A DNA stretch of 64,000 bases from Marinomonas vulgaris (GCF_018145875.1 NZ_JAGSSV010000001.1:372001-436000); one strand, 5' to 3'; counted from the stretch's first letter, positions 25,284-34,906 are shown. A program made the numbers and translations. Notes: generated by a model not told the origin, from the letters alone.

Positions 25284-26876
25284 TTGACCACCTTATCCGA
25301 TGCCTTGCAAGCGCTGGCAACCCATTGCCAACAAGCCGCGACAACAGACGCGTTAACCTTTCATCGTGGTGTGGAACGAGAAGCCCTTCGAGTCAATCGC
25401 TCTGATGGCCGAATCTCCCACAAACCTCACCCAAAATCTCTTGGCTCTGCCCTGACGCACAGTTCCATTACTACGGATTATTCTGAATCTTTGATGGAAT
25501 TTATCACTCAAGTGCACCCCAGTGTAGAAGGCGTCATCAAAGAGTTAGACGACATTCATAACTTGGTCAATCACGAATTGTTTAAGCTAAACGAGTGTTT
25601 GTGGCCAGCCAGTATGCCTTGCTATTTAGAGAGCAACGACGATGTGCCAATTGCATACTTTGGTGAATCCAATACCGGCAAGTTGAAATACGTTTACCGC
25701 GAGGGCTTGTCGAATCGTTATGGACGTATTATGCAATGTATCGCCGGCATGCATTATAACTTTTCCTTCGATGCGGATTTTTGGGCTTTCTTAGCCACTT
25801 ATAAAGGCAAATCTGATCTATCTAGCGCCGAAAAACAAACCTTCCAATCTGACAGCTATTTTGCGCTGATCCGTAACTTTCGCCGCAGCTCTTGGATGCT
25901 GTCACTGTTGTTTGGTGCCTCCCCTGCTATCGACCAGAGCTTCTTGCCGAAAAAGCCCGACAGTTTAGTCAGTCTAAAAGACAACACTTGGTTTGGCCCG
26001 AAAGCCACTTCATTACGCATGAGCGATTTGGGCTACCAAAACAAAGCCCAAGCAGATTTGTATGTGTGTTACAACGAAGTGGAAACCTATATCAGTACGG
26101 TGAAAAAAGCCCTACAAACGCCTTATCAGCGCTACCAAGAAATTGGCGTTAAAGTCGATGGTCAATACCGCCAGCTCAACAGCAATTTGCTGCAAATTGA
26201 AAACGAATACTACAGCGACATTCGACCTAAGCGTGTGACACAACCGGGCGAACACCCAAGCGCTGCCCTTCACGCCCGAGGCGTTGAATACATCGAAGTG
26301 CGTATCATGGACATCGACCCAGAATCGTCCATAGGCATGAAGTCGTCTACTCTGTATTTCATCGATGTGTTTTTGCTGTATTGCATGTTGCGTGGCGACG
26401 AACAGCTTGGCATGGATGAATGCAGCCGTTTGCGTAAAATGCAGCAGGAAATTGCCGCCCACGGCCGTGACCTAGGTATGAGTTTTGACTTTGGGCAAGG
26501 CCCCACACCGCTTCGTAGTAAAGCAAACAGTATGTTGGACGACCTTGCCAGCGTGGCTGACTTTTTATCGCATTCTACAGGCAATTCGGCTTACCGAGAC
26601 GCGGTGGATGTTCAAAGAGAAAAGCTCGCCGATGAGGCTAAGTTACCTTCTGCCAAGTTATTGGCACGCAGTCAGGCTGCAAACGGTTATCAAAACGCCA
26701 TGCTTGCCCTGTCTAAAGAACAGCAAACCGCGTGGATGAATTGCCCTTTGCCTGAAGCCTTAACTCAAGAGTTCATGAACAAAGCGGAACGTTCATGGCA
26801 GGAGCAGGAAGCCATTGAAGCAGCCGACGAGGTGGATTTCGACACCTTTTTAAAAGCCTACTTAACGCCTCAATAG
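25284..26876 (+). CDS. gshA: Glutamate--cysteine ligase
   Basis: First step of glutathione synthesis (gamma-glutamylcysteine from Glu and Cys, ATP-dependent). 530 residues, similar to E. coli GshA (518). Signatures are FHRGVEREALRVN near the start, HKPHPKSLGSALTHSSITTDYSE, YGRIMQCIAGMHYNFSF and GVEYIEVRIMDIDPES. The start codon is TTG at 25284, supported by AAGGAAG six bases upstream. A strong terminator follows. Confidence 0.96.
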   Translation: MTTLSDALQALATHCQQAATTDALTFHRGVEREALRVNRSDGRISHKPHPKSLGSALTHSSITTDYSESLMEFITQVHPSVEGVIKELDDIHNLVNHELFKLNECLWPASMPCYLESNDDVPIAYFGESNTGKLKYVYREGLSNRYGRIMQCIAGMHYNFSFDADFWAFLATYKGKSDLSSAEKQTFQSDSYFALIRNFRRSSWMLSLLFGASPAIDQSFLPKKPDSLVSLKDNTWFGPKATSLRMSDLGYQNKAQADLYVCYNEVETYISTVKKALQTPYQRYQEIGVKVDGQYRQLNSNLLQIENEYYSDIRPKRVTQPGEHPSAALHARGVEYIEVRIMDIDPESSIGMKSSTLYFIDVFLLYCMLRGDEQLGMDECSRLRKMQQEIAAHGRDLGMSFDFGQGPTPLRSKANSMLDDLASVADFLSHSTGNSAYRDAVDVQREKLADEAKLPSAKLLARSQAANGYQNAMLALSKEQQTAWMNCPLPEALTQEFMNKAERSWQEQEAIEAADEVDFDTFLKAYLTPQ

Positions 26877-26912
26877 GCGTTCCATCCGTACAGTAAGTTT
26901 CACCCACACAGT

Positions 26913-26952
26913 AAAAAGCCTCTACTTTTCTGATAAAAAGTAGAGGCTTTTT
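26913..26952. terminator. Bidirectional terminator between gshA and engB
   Basis: 17-bp perfect stem: AAAAAGCCTCTACTTTT (26913-26929) pairs with the complementary arm 26936-26952, loop of 6, then T-run. The A-run on the other flank lets it serve engB on the minus strand too. Confidence 0.93.
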
Positions 26953-26972
26953 TTGTTCTTACTGAGCCTTGA

Positions 26973-27617
26973 TTAGGCGTTTGGCGACACTGGGATAACG
27001 TCTAAATTTTCCAACACCAACCATTCAGACAATTTGGTACGCAAGGTATCAAGACCATCGCCATTCAGTGACGAGAAAGTTTGTACCGTTCCATCGATGC
27101 CTTGTTTCTTCAGCTCACGCTGTACGCTAAACATTGAGGCTTGCGCGGGGCCACGTTTTAGTTTGTCGGACTTGGTTAGCAAAATATGGACCTTCATATT
27201 ATTAGACTTGGCCCAGTCTAACATCATGCCATCAAAGTCTTTCAATGGGTGACGAATGTCCATCACCAATACCACGCCAGCTAAAGAGCGACGGTTCATT
27301 AAGTAGTCTTGCATGTGAGCTTGCCAAACTTTTTTCATCTCGATCGGCACTTTTGCAAAACCATAACCAGGCAAATCGATAAGACGACGATCCTCTACGT
27401 TTAGACCAAAACAGTTAATTAACTGAGTACGCCCAGGAGTTTTGGAAGTACGAGCCAGTTTTTTCTGGTTGGTCAGTGTGTTCAGTGCTGTTGATTTACC
27501 TGCATTTGAACGTCCAGCAAAGGCAACTTCGACCCCTTGGTCTAAAGGGCATTGAGAAAGTTTCTCTGCACTTTTGATGAAATGGGCAGATTGGAAAATA
27601 GAGTCAAAAGGTGTCAT
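26973..27617 (-). CDS. engB: Ribosome biogenesis GTPase EngB (YihA/YsxC)
   Basis: GTPase needed for large-subunit assembly. 214 residues from ATG 27617. P-loop GRSNAGKST (about 35-43), switch G2 region SKTPGRTQ, G3 DLPGYG, G4 TKSDK and C-terminal FSSLNGDGLDTL. The reading frame stays open another 44 codons upstream, but homologues begin near MTPFDSIFQSAHFIKSA, so the inner start is chosen even though its ribosome binding site is weak. Confidence 0.95.
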   Translation of the reverse strand: MTPFDSIFQSAHFIKSAEKLSQCPLDQGVEVAFAGRSNAGKSTALNTLTNQKKLARTSKTPGRTQLINCFGLNVEDRRLIDLPGYGFAKVPIEMKKVWQAHMQDYLMNRRSLAGVVLVMDIRHPLKDFDGMMLDWAKSNNMKVHILLTKSDKLKRGPAQASMFSVQRELKKQGIDGTVQTFSSLNGDGLDTLRTKLSEWLVLENLDVIPVSPNA

Positions 27618-27798
27618 AAGTTGATATTCGTCAGTGGATGTCAGATTGGCAGTTGGGATTGCATAATTAGCTGTATATGATGCCAGTAATTGCAAAAATA
27701 TGCCATGCAAAACTAAATAAGGAACCACTGCGGTCGCGGACGCGTACAAGTTTTTTCTAACGTGGGCGTGATAAATAGCGACACAAGGGTCGATTAAT

Positions 27799-27823
27799 CA
27801 CAAAACTTGATGTAAGTTTTGTG
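27799..27823. repeat. Inverted repeat in the engB-dsbA intergenic region
   Basis: CACAAAACTT (27799-27808) and AAGTTTTGTG (27814-27823) are perfect 10-bp arms around GATGT. It sits in the 330-base region between divergent engB and dsbA, about 125 bases upstream of dsbA. No gene is visible in that region. Operator or stem-loop function unknown. Confidence 0.45.
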
Positions 27824-27947
27824 TAAACTTACTGGAAAACTAGAACCTTACACCCAGGTAGGAATCGTAATAGATTGCAATTCTGTGCATCATGTAAGAA
27901 TACCTTAAAACGCACTATGTTCTTTTAAAATAGATTAGGAGTCTTTC

Positions 27948-28565
27948 ATGATAAAGCTGTTTTCAGCAATGCTACTTTCCCTTCTTATTCCATTGACGGC
28001 AACGGCAGCCCAATACAGTGATGGAAACGGTTATACCACCATTAAAAACCCTGTTCGCACCAGTGACCCGAGCAAGGTCGAAGTGACAGAGATTTTCTGG
28101 TACGGATGCCCTCACTGTTTCTCTTTAGAACCAATTACCCAGGCATGGAAAAAAAACATACCAGATGATGTAGATTTCCAATACCTACCAGCGGTATTTG
28201 GTCGTAGTTGGTTAGCGCACGCTAAAGCTTATTATGTTGCCGATCTTTTGGGTGTAACAGACAAGATCCACACCCCTCTTTTTAATGCTATTCATGTTGA
28301 TCGTCGTAACCTGAACTCCGAAGATGCCTTGGCAAGCTTTTTCACCGAGCAAGGTGTGAGTGAAGAAGCGTTTCGCAAACAATATGACTCTTTTGCCGTT
28401 AATAGCCGCCTAAGCCAAGCAGACGCTAAAATTCGAGCCTATGGCGCTCGCGGCGTACCCGGCATCATCGTTAATGGTAAATATCTGGTCAGCGCGGAAA
28501 CTGCGCAAGGCAACAACAATATTTACAAAGTGGTTGATTTTCTAATCGAAAAAGAACGTCAATAA
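27948..28565 (+). CDS. dsbA: Thiol:disulfide interchange protein DsbA
   Basis: Periplasmic oxidase that introduces disulfides into exported proteins. 205 residues. A signal peptide of about 21 residues ends at TATA-AQ, the active site is C-P-H-C (Cys54-Cys57 in WYGCPHCFS), and the cis-Pro loop is GARGVPGIIVNG. AGGAG precedes the ATG. The order engB / dsbA / GGDEF gene resembles pseudomonads. DsbB, its electron acceptor, is encoded at 16.7 kb. Confidence 0.96.
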   Translation: MIKLFSAMLLSLLIPLTATAAQYSDGNGYTTIKNPVRTSDPSKVEVTEIFWYGCPHCFSLEPITQAWKKNIPDDVDFQYLPAVFGRSWLAHAKAYYVADLLGVTDKIHTPLFNAIHVDRRNLNSEDALASFFTEQGVSEEAFRKQYDSFAVNSRLSQADAKIRAYGARGVPGIIVNGKYLVSAETAQGNNNIYKVVDFLIEKERQ

Positions 28566-28596
28566 TTTGATACAAAACAAGGATATGTGAGGTGGT

Positions 28597-30120
28597 ATGA
28601 CGGAATCATCAAGTGACGAATTAGTCACCATGTTGCGCAAGGCCGTTTCCCGGACCAGCATGCTGGCAGAAGGAAACGACCCCAAGCTGGACGCTGTTGT
28701 CCGTCAAATCCGCCAAGCCATAACAAAAGGGGCAAACGCTGACGATATTCAAACTTTGCTGAAGAATGCCGAGCCCCTGCTGATTAAAAGTGATGAAGAA
28801 CAGCAAAAAAGAGCGCGTTTATTAAGATCTACGCTGGAAGAATTGGTCGACTTACTCGACAAACAAGAGGGTAAACGCGTTCCTCATACTGAAAAAAAGA
28901 AATTTGAATCACAGATTCGTCTTCACTGGCAAACTTCTTCTCAGTGGCCTTTACTCATAAAAAGCTTTTTGACTTTGGCAGAAAATACGCTTAATTCTGC
29001 TGAACCAGACCAACCTCGTTCTTCTTTTTTATCTCGTTTATTCCAGCGCGAAGGGGATGCTCCTAGAAAGAATGATCATGAGGTTATGACACAAATTAGC
29101 CATTCTTTTATTGGCTTGATGAATAACTTGTCACTTCCTAGTCTTTACGATGATGACGTCAGCGATTTAAAAAACGCTTTAAAGCGCAATGAAAGCTTAC
29201 AAGACCTACCTGAGTTGCTCGACGAGGTTATTCACCTCATTATGGTTGCCATTGGCAAAACCCAAGAAAACCTCACCAAATATTTAAGCCAACTCAACCA
29301 ACAGCTAGCCAGTATTAACGAATCCATTACCAGCAGCGCGATTTCTCACAAGTCGCTGTCAAAAAGTAGAGAAGGGTTTAACAGTCAACTAGAAACTCAA
29401 GTTAACGACACTTTTCATGCTGTTAAGCACAGTACAGATTTAGACAGTCTAAAAAGTCTGATTGATGATCGACTGACCGTTATTTCTAACACCATGACCG
29501 ACTATAAAACTCAAATGATTGAGCAAGAAAAACAGGCTAGTCAGTCTATTTCTTCTCTCAAAAACAAAGTCGTCAGAATGGAAAAAGATACTGTATCACT
29601 GCGTTCTATGCTTCAAGAAAAGCTCGCGCAAGCCATGACAGACTCACTAACAGATTTACCAAACCGAACGGCTTATCAAGATGCTATTTTGCCTTTGTGT
29701 AAAATCATGCAGAAAACATCTAAACCCATGTGTCTTGCCGTATGTGATATTGATCACTTTAAAAGTGTCAACGACACCTGGGGACATTTAGCCGGTGATA
29801 AGGTTCTGCGTTTGGTTCCAAAGCAAATACGTTCAGTACTCAAAAAAGAGGATCTGATGTTTCGTTATGGTGGCGAAGAATTTGTTATCGCCTTTCCGAA
29901 TATGACATTAGAACAAGCGATGGCGCGCACAGAGTTAGTGCGCCTTGCTGTAGCAAAAACCCCTTTTAATGTGCAAGGGGAGCCAGTTTCTATTTCTATT
30001 TCTATAGGTTTAGCCCAGCTTGAACCTGAAGAATCTCCAGAAGCTTTATTTGAACGCGCGGACAAACAACTGTATCTCGCTAAGGAAGCGGGTCGAAATC
30101 GAGTCATGGGCACAAAATAG
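28597..30120 (+). CDS. Diguanylate cyclase with a long helical N-terminal region
   Basis: 507-residue cytoplasmic protein with no signal peptide or membrane helix. Residues 1-340 are largely helical and charged, with a coiled-coil stretch at about 225-345. The C-terminal GGDEF domain starts at LTDLPNRTAYQ and has the active-site GGEEF at residues 425-429 (RYGGEEFVIAF), plus CDIDHFKSVNDTWGH for metal and GTP. The inhibitory I-site is altered: the position of RxxD reads KKED (416-419), so product feedback may be weak. It lies 31 bases after dsbA, the position held in P. aeruginosa by the DgcH gene. GAGGTGG gives a strong ribosome binding site. Confidence 0.93.
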   Translation: MTESSSDELVTMLRKAVSRTSMLAEGNDPKLDAVVRQIRQAITKGANADDIQTLLKNAEPLLIKSDEEQQKRARLLRSTLEELVDLLDKQEGKRVPHTEKKKFESQIRLHWQTSSQWPLLIKSFLTLAENTLNSAEPDQPRSSFLSRLFQREGDAPRKNDHEVMTQISHSFIGLMNNLSLPSLYDDDVSDLKNALKRNESLQDLPELLDEVIHLIMVAIGKTQENLTKYLSQLNQQLASINESITSSAISHKSLSKSREGFNSQLETQVNDTFHAVKHSTDLDSLKSLIDDRLTVISNTMTDYKTQMIEQEKQASQSISSLKNKVVRMEKDTVSLRSMLQEKLAQAMTDSLTDLPNRTAYQDAILPLCKIMQKTSKPMCLAVCDIDHFKSVNDTWGHLAGDKVLRLVPKQIRSVLKKEDLMFRYGGEEFVIAFPNMTLEQAMARTELVRLAVAKTPFNVQGEPVSISISIGLAQLEPEESPEALFERADKQLYLAKEAGRNRVMGTK

Positions 30121-30121
30121 A

Positions 30122-30250
30122 ACCTATAAACCAGTACCAGAGCAACTGCGTCGCGGTTACAATGTAACGTATCAAAACAGCCAAGTTCGTTCATACTTGG
30201 CTGATTACACCATCGAATACAGTGATAAGGCGTGCGCTGCCGCCATTTAG
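30122..30250 (+). other. Open stretch between the GGDEF gene and ubiE, possible coding remnant
   Basis: A 42-codon open frame in the spacer (TYKPVPEQLRRGYNVTYQ... to a TAG at 30248) has no start codon of its own with a ribosome binding site. Its GYNVTYQ piece faintly recalls the end of glycine-zipper surface proteins. The same stretch contains a perfect 9-bp hairpin (CAGCCAAGT 30178-30186 / ACTTGGCTG 30195-30203), which argues for a non-coding terminator-like role. Probably not a gene. Confidence 0.2.
30178..30203 (+). terminator. Terminator-like hairpin after the diguanylate cyclase gene
   Basis: Perfect 9-bp stem CAGCCAAGT / ACTTGGCTG with an 8-base loop, 58 bases after the GGDEF stop. No T-run follows, so termination is uncertain. 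Confidence 0.45.
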
Positions 30251-30263
30251 GATGAAGTAGTTT

Positions 30264-31019
30264 ATGCAAGATGATCAAAAAAAAACCACAGACTTTGGTT
30301 TTAAAGAAATCCCAGCCGATGAAAAAGTAAAAGCGGTTGCACAAGTTTTCCATTCCGTTGCTGCAAAATACGACATTATGAATGACTTGATGTCAGGCGG
30401 CGTTCATCGTCTTTGGAAGCGCCATACTATCAGCCAGTCCGGCGTTCGTGCTGGACAATGTGTACTCGATATTGCCGGCGGAACAGGGGATCTAACGCTA
30501 AAGTTTTCTCGCCTTGTCGGCAGCGAAGGGCAAGTCATTCTAGCGGATATTAACGACTCTATGCTGAAAGTAGGTCGCGACAAGCTAGCGAACCAAGGTG
30601 TTGTAGGCAATGTAAAATGCGTACAAGCCAATGCCGAAGCTCTACCTTTTCCTGACGATACCTTTGACTGCATCACCATTGCCTTTGGCCTTCGCAACGT
30701 CACGGATAAGTCAAAGGCGCTTGCATCCATGTACCGTGTCTTAAAGCCGGGTGGTCGTTTACTAGTTTTAGAGTTTTCCAAGCCCGAATCTGAGCTCTTA
30801 TCGCAAGTTTACGATCAATATTCCTTTCGTCTTTTGCCAACCATGGGGAAATTGATTGCTAATGACGCCGATAGCTACCGCTACCTAGCCGAATCTATTC
30901 GCATGCACCCTGATCAAGAAACATTAAAAGGCATGATGGATGACGTGGGATTCGAGCGCACCAGCTACCAAAACCTAACCGGTGGCATTGTTGCTCTTCA
31001 CAAAGGATTTAAATTCTAG
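30264..31019 (+). CDS. ubiE: Ubiquinone/menaquinone biosynthesis C-methyltransferase UbiE
   Basis: SAM-dependent C-methyltransferase of the quinone ring. 251 residues, family length. Signatures are [20 protein letters not shown], motif [17 protein letters not shown] (about 68-83), and [30 protein letters not shown]. It begins a run ubiE-ubiB-hisE-tatABC with very short spacers. ubiB starts two bases after its stop, with no ubiJ between them. Confidence 0.97.
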   Translation: MQDDQKKTTDFGFKEIPADEKVKAVAQVFHSVAAKYDIMNDLMSGGVHRLWKRHTISQSGVRAGQCVLDIAGGTGDLTLKFSRLVGSEGQVILADINDSMLKVGRDKLANQGVVGNVKCVQANAEALPFPDDTFDCITIAFGLRNVTDKSKALASMYRVLKPGGRLLVLEFSKPESELLSQVYDQYSFRLLPTMGKLIANDADSYRYLAESIRMHPDQETLKGMMDDVGFERTSYQNLTGGIVALHKGFKF

Positions 31020-31021
31020 AC

Positions 31022-32665
31022 ATGTTAACCAGTATGTTTCGTTTTCTTCGCATCGTTTATACGATCATTCGTTTTCGTCTTGACGTGTTTATTCCTTTTG
31101 CCTTGTTGCCTTGGTATATCCGTTACACCTTGGGTGCCGTGTGTTCCATTGGCCGTAAGAGAGCCAGCGAAAATAAAGGTGAGCGCTTACGTTTAGCGCT
31201 GGAGTCTTTAGGGCCTATCTTCGTTAAATTTGGGCAAATCTTATCCACTCGTCGCGATTTACTTGATGACGATATCGCCAATGAACTCGCCAGACTGCAA
31301 GACAAGGTGCCACCGTTTCCTGGGCATGTGGCGCAAGCTATCATTGAAAGGGACTTGCAAGCCCCCGTTACTGAGCTTTTTGCTGACTTCTCAGCAACAC
31401 CTCTTGCCTCGGCATCCATCGCTCAAGTTCATACGGCCACTCTTCACTCCGGTGAAGAAGTTGTCGTGAAGGTGATTCGCCCCAACATTGAAAAAACCAT
31501 TCGCCAAGACATAGGTTTGCTTTATACCTTAGCGCACCTTGTTGCTAATCTAAGCACAGATGGCCGCCGTTTACGTCCTGTGGAAGTGGTTACCGATTAC
31601 GAATACACTATTTTAGATGAACTGGACCTTGCGAAAGAGGCGGCGAACACAGGCCTATTACAGCGCAATTTCACCAATTCGGATCTATTATATGTACCAC
31701 AGGTTCACTGGGACTATAGTCATCGTAATGTGATGATCATGGAGCGCATATCTGGCATTCCTGTGGCCGATATCGCTGCATTGAACGACGCCAACGTGGA
31801 TATGAAATGCCTAGCTGAGCGTGGCGTCGAAATATTTTTTACCCAAGTGTTTTCTCACAGTTTTTTCCATGCCGACATGCACCCTGGAAACATTTTTGTT
31901 GATGTAAGCAATCCTAAAAAACCTAAGTACATAGCCATTGATTGTGCCATCATGGGTAGTTTAGATGACGAGGACAAAAACTATCTTGCACGAAATTTGT
32001 TGGCATTTTTCCAACGTGATTATCGTCTGGTAGCGGAGTTACATGTAGAAAGTGGCTGGGTGCCAAAAGGTACACCGGTGCACGCTTTTGAATCTGCGAT
32101 CCGGAGTGTTTGCGAACCCATGTTTGCTAAACCCTTGAAAGATATATCATTTGGTCAAGTTCTTATAGGCCTCTTTCAAACGGCTCGCCGTTTTAATATG
32201 GAAGTGCAACCTCAGTTGGTGTTACTGGAAAAAACCCTGTTAAACATTGAAGGACTGGGACGACAACTTTATCCAGACCTAGACCTTTGGGTAACGGCCA
32301 AACCCTTCCTTGAAAAATGGATGAGTGAGCAAATCGGCCCCAAACGTGTGATCGAAGAAGTACGCAAACAAGCACCACAGTGGGCCGGTCAGTTACCTCA
32401 GATTCCAAACTTGGTATTCACCGCCCTTTCGCAAATGTCTCATCAAGAAGAGCGTATGCAAGCACAAACACAAGCGATTGAAACCCTCGCCAAAGAGTTA
32501 AAGAAAAGCCGGAGGAACTTGCCTTTTCGTTTGCTCGGCTTAATCAGCTTAGGGGCCGCTTGGGTGATTACTGACCCAGCGTCATTAGAACACTTAAGAC
32601 AAGCAGATTTCGCCAGTTTAGGGCTGTTTTTAGTCGGCCTGTACCTACTTGTCTTAAAACCGTAA
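31022..32665 (+). CDS. ubiB: Ubiquinone biosynthesis regulatory protein kinase-like UbiB
   Basis: Atypical kinase/ATPase of the ABC1/ADCK family required for ubiquinone synthesis. 547 residues. The family KxGQ motif is in [15 protein letters not shown] (about 70-84), the Ala-rich loop is [11 protein letters not shown], the nucleotide/metal motifs are HADMHPGN and [10 protein letters not shown], and the C-terminus has two hydrophobic segments that anchor it in the inner membrane. It follows ubiE after two bases with only a distant AAGGA, so translation is probably coupled. Confidence 0.96.
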   Translation: MLTSMFRFLRIVYTIIRFRLDVFIPFALLPWYIRYTLGAVCSIGRKRASENKGERLRLALESLGPIFVKFGQILSTRRDLLDDDIANELARLQDKVPPFPGHVAQAIIERDLQAPVTELFADFSATPLASASIAQVHTATLHSGEEVVVKVIRPNIEKTIRQDIGLLYTLAHLVANLSTDGRRLRPVEVVTDYEYTILDELDLAKEAANTGLLQRNFTNSDLLYVPQVHWDYSHRNVMIMERISGIPVADIAALNDANVDMKCLAERGVEIFFTQVFSHSFFHADMHPGNIFVDVSNPKKPKYIAIDCAIMGSLDDEDKNYLARNLLAFFQRDYRLVAELHVESGWVPKGTPVHAFESAIRSVCEPMFAKPLKDISFGQVLIGLFQTARRFNMEVQPQLVLLEKTLLNIEGLGRQLYPDLDLWVTAKPFLEKWMSEQIGPKRVIEEVRKQAPQWAGQLPQIPNLVFTALSQMSHQEERMQAQTQAIETLAKELKKSRRNLPFRLLGLISLGAAWVITDPASLEHLRQADFASLGLFLVGLYLLVLKP

Positions 32666-32681
32666 TATTTGAGAGACTATA

Positions 32682-33014
32682 ATGAATTCCGATGTATTGG
32701 TTGAATTAGCAAAGACACTAGAACAACGTAAAAGCGCCCCGGCCGACTCGTCCTATGTGGCCAGCCTTCATGCTAAAGGATTAAACAAGATCCTAGAGAA
32801 AGTAGGTGAAGAGAGCGTCGAGACCATTATCGCGGCCAAAGATGCAGCCACTTCTGGAGACAAATCAGAAGTGATCTATGAAACCGCCGATTTATGGTTT
32901 CACACCCTTGTTATGCTGTCGCATCTGGACATAGGCCCAGAAGCAATATTAGATGAATTAGCACGTCGATTTAATCTGTCTGGTTTAGAAGAAAAAGCCA
33001 GCCGTACAAAATAA
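32682..33014 (+). CDS. hisE: Phosphoribosyl-ATP pyrophosphatase HisE
   Basis: Second step of histidine biosynthesis, hydrolysing PR-ATP to PR-AMP. 110 residues with the MazG-like motif [19 protein letters not shown] (about 35-53) and [14 protein letters not shown]. The usual partner hisI (PR-AMP cyclohydrolase), which lies between ubiB and hisE in pseudomonads, is absent here. It is separate rather than fused to hisI. Position just before tatABC is conserved. Confidence 0.95.
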   Translation: MNSDVLVELAKTLEQRKSAPADSSYVASLHAKGLNKILEKVGEESVETIIAAKDAATSGDKSEVIYETADLWFHTLVMLSHLDIGPEAILDELARRFNLSGLEEKASRTK

Positions 33015-33027
33015 GCAGGAGTTCGTT

Positions 33028-33243
33028 ATGTTAGGTGGTATTAGTATTTGGCAATTGCTCATTGTCTTGGCAATTTTAGTTTTGATCTTTGGAACGAAAA
33101 AACTGAAAAACCTTGGTTCAGACCTAGGTGGTGCGGTAAAGGGCTTTAAAGAAGCGGTTGATAAAGACGGTGAGCCAGAAGATAAAACCGCTCAGCATAA
33201 AGTGATCGATGCTGAAGCGAAAAAAGACGATAAGAGCGCCTAA
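33028..33243 (+). CDS. tatA: Sec-independent translocase subunit TatA
   Basis: Pore-forming subunit of the twin-arginine translocase for folded proteins. 71 residues: short N-terminal transmembrane helix ([18 protein letters not shown]), then the amphipathic helix [21 protein letters not shown] and a charged tail. GCAGGAG precedes the ATG. First gene of tatABC, three bases from tatB. Confidence 0.96.
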   Translation: MLGGISIWQLLIVLAILVLIFGTKKLKNLGSDLGGAVKGFKEAVDKDGEPEDKTAQHKVIDAEAKKDDKSA

Positions 33244-33246
33244 CCT

Positions 33247-33606
33247 GTGTTCGACATTGGCTTTTCAGAACTCCTCGTTGTTTTCGTTGTTGGCTTGCTT
33301 ATTTTAGGCCCAGAGCGCCTGCCACACGCAGCAAAGACAGCGGGGTTGTGGGTGCGAAAAATTCGTCGCAGCATCAACTCCGTCCAGCGTGAAATTAATG
33401 CTCAGCTGGATCAAGAAGAGCTGCAGCAAAAAATCACCGAAACAAATGCGCGTATTCTAAAAGAAGGGCAAAACATTCAAAACAAAATTACACCGCACCC
33501 TGAAAGTGCTGACAAGTCAGCTGCTGATCCAGAACCACTAATGGTAGCCGCTACTGAAGAAACGGCACCAAACGCCTCCCAACCCAAATCACGCGCGGAC
33601 ATGTGA
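33247..33606 (+). CDS. tatB: Sec-independent translocase subunit TatB
   Basis: Twin-arginine signal receptor subunit together with TatC. 119 residues: transmembrane helix FSELLVVFVVGLLILGPERLP with the conserved Glu and Pro, amphipathic helix rich in Arg/Lys/Gln, and a disordered tail with Pro and Ala. The start codon is GTG at 33247, three bases after the tatA stop. tatC begins six bases after its end. Confidence 0.95.
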   Translation: MFDIGFSELLVVFVVGLLILGPERLPHAAKTAGLWVRKIRRSINSVQREINAQLDQEELQQKITETNARILKEGQNIQNKITPHPESADKSAADPEPLMVAATEETAPNASQPKSRADM

Positions 33607-33612
33607 CGCATT

Positions 33613-34368
33613 ATGAGCACAGATTCAACTAACCAAGCCCCCTTGGTTTCTCACCTTGTTGAGCTTAGAAACCGGTTATTAAAATGCGTTTTAGCCATCT
33701 TGATTTTGTTTATTGGCTTGTATTCTTTCGCCAACGACTTGTATCTGATTGTCTCAGAGCCGCTTCGTCTTTTGCTGCCTGCAGGCAGCTCACTGATTGC
33801 CACCGAAGTTGCCTCGCCTTTTTTGGCGCCACTGAAATTAACCTTCGCGGTAGCCGTGCTGATTTCTGTACCTTATACGCTTTTTCAAGCCTGGTCGTTT
33901 ATCGCACCCGCGCTCTATAAAAACGAGAAGCAAATCGCCATTCCCTTGCTGATCTCCAGCATCTTTCTGTTTTACGCGGGCGTGTTGTTTGCCTACTTCG
34001 TTGTATTGCCCTTGATCTTTGGTTTCTTTACAACCGTAGGCCCTGGTGAAGTGACGGTAATGACTGACATTAACAATTATCTAAACTTTGTTTTAAAACT
34101 GTTTTTCGCCTTTGGTGTAACATTTGAAATTCCTGTTGCAACTTACCTGCTGATCAAAGCTGGCGTTACAACTGTCGCCACTTTATCGAAAAAACGCCCC
34201 TATATCTTCTTGGGGTGTTTTGTGGTCGGCATGCTGATCACGCCACCGGATATCTTCTCTCAGACTCTACTGGCTATTCCCATGTGGATGCTGTTCGAGC
34301 TTGGCCTCATTGCTGGTCGTACCGTGAAAGTCGTGGTAGATGGCCGCGAAGAAGAAAACGCGGCCTAA
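33613..34368 (+). CDS. tatC: Sec-independent translocase subunit TatC
   Basis: Core membrane subunit of the Tat translocase, 251 residues with six transmembrane segments. Signature motifs are APLVSHLVELRNRLLKC at the N-terminus, SEPLRLLLPAG, the FAFGVTFEIPVA segment with the conserved Glu, and ITPPDIFSQTLLAIPMWMLFELG. Last gene of the ubiE-tatC run. dtd converges on it 23 bases later. Confidence 0.96.
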   Translation: MSTDSTNQAPLVSHLVELRNRLLKCVLAILILFIGLYSFANDLYLIVSEPLRLLLPAGSSLIATEVASPFLAPLKLTFAVAVLISVPYTLFQAWSFIAPALYKNEKQIAIPLLISSIFLFYAGVLFAYFVVLPLIFGFFTTVGPGEVTVMTDINNYLNFVLKLFFAFGVTFEIPVATYLLIKAGVTTVATLSKKRPYIFLGCFVVGMLITPPDIFSQTLLAIPMWMLFELGLIAGRTVKVVVDGREEENAA

Positions 34369-34391
34369 TGTAATCCAACCTTTATGTTTAA

Positions 34392-34826
34392 TTAATCCAG
34401 CATAAAGGTCACAGGACCATCGTTGATAAACGCGACTTTCATGTCAGCCCCAAACTGCCCTGTTTCGACTTTGTCATATTGCGCTCGCACTTTACTCACA
34501 AAATCATTAAACAGTCGCTCTCCTTCTGCAGGCACGGCAGCAGTGGAAAAGCCAGGGCGTAGGCCCTTTTTTGTTTCTGCCGCTAAGGTAAATTGCGATA
34601 TCAATAAAACGCCACCACCCACCTGCTGAACGTTAAGGTTCATTTTCCCGTCTTCGTCACCAAACATACGATATTTGAGCAACTTGTCTGCCAAGCGTTG
34701 TGTGTCTGTTTCTGTGTCGCCTTTTTCGATTCCAACTAAGACCATTTGTCCATGATCGATAGAACCAATCACCTTGCCGTCTACGGTCACACTAGCGTCA
34801 ATCGCTCTTTGTACTAGCACTTTCAT
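34392..34826 (-). CDS. dtd: D-aminoacyl-tRNA deacylase
   Basis: Removes D-amino acids and glycine mischarged onto tRNA. 144 residues with the active-site motifs SQFTLAA (about 77-83) and NDGPVTFML at the C-terminus, and the N-terminal MKVLVQRAIDASVTV. AAGGAG precedes the ATG. Its 3' end forms an inverted repeat (CCTTTATG/CATAAAGG, 34379-34408) with the spacer to tatC. Confidence 0.95.
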   Translation of the reverse strand: MKVLVQRAIDASVTVDGKVIGSIDHGQMVLVGIEKGDTETDTQRLADKLLKYRMFGDEDGKMNLNVQQVGGGVLLISQFTLAAETKKGLRPGFSTAAVPAEGERLFNDFVSKVRAQYDKVETGQFGADMKVAFINDGPVTFMLD

Positions 34827-34888
34827 CTCGGCTCCTTTTCCTCTATGCCTTTTTTAAGAGAGACCTTATCAAACCTTAGAAAAAACAA

Positions 34889-34906
34889 AAGCGCCCTAAG
34901 GCGCTT
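34889..34906 (-). terminator. Terminator of typA
   Basis: Perfect 7-bp stem AAGCGCC / GGCGCTT around CTAA. Read on the minus strand it is followed by TTTTGTTTTTT, which makes it a rho-independent terminator for typA. Confidence 0.8.
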
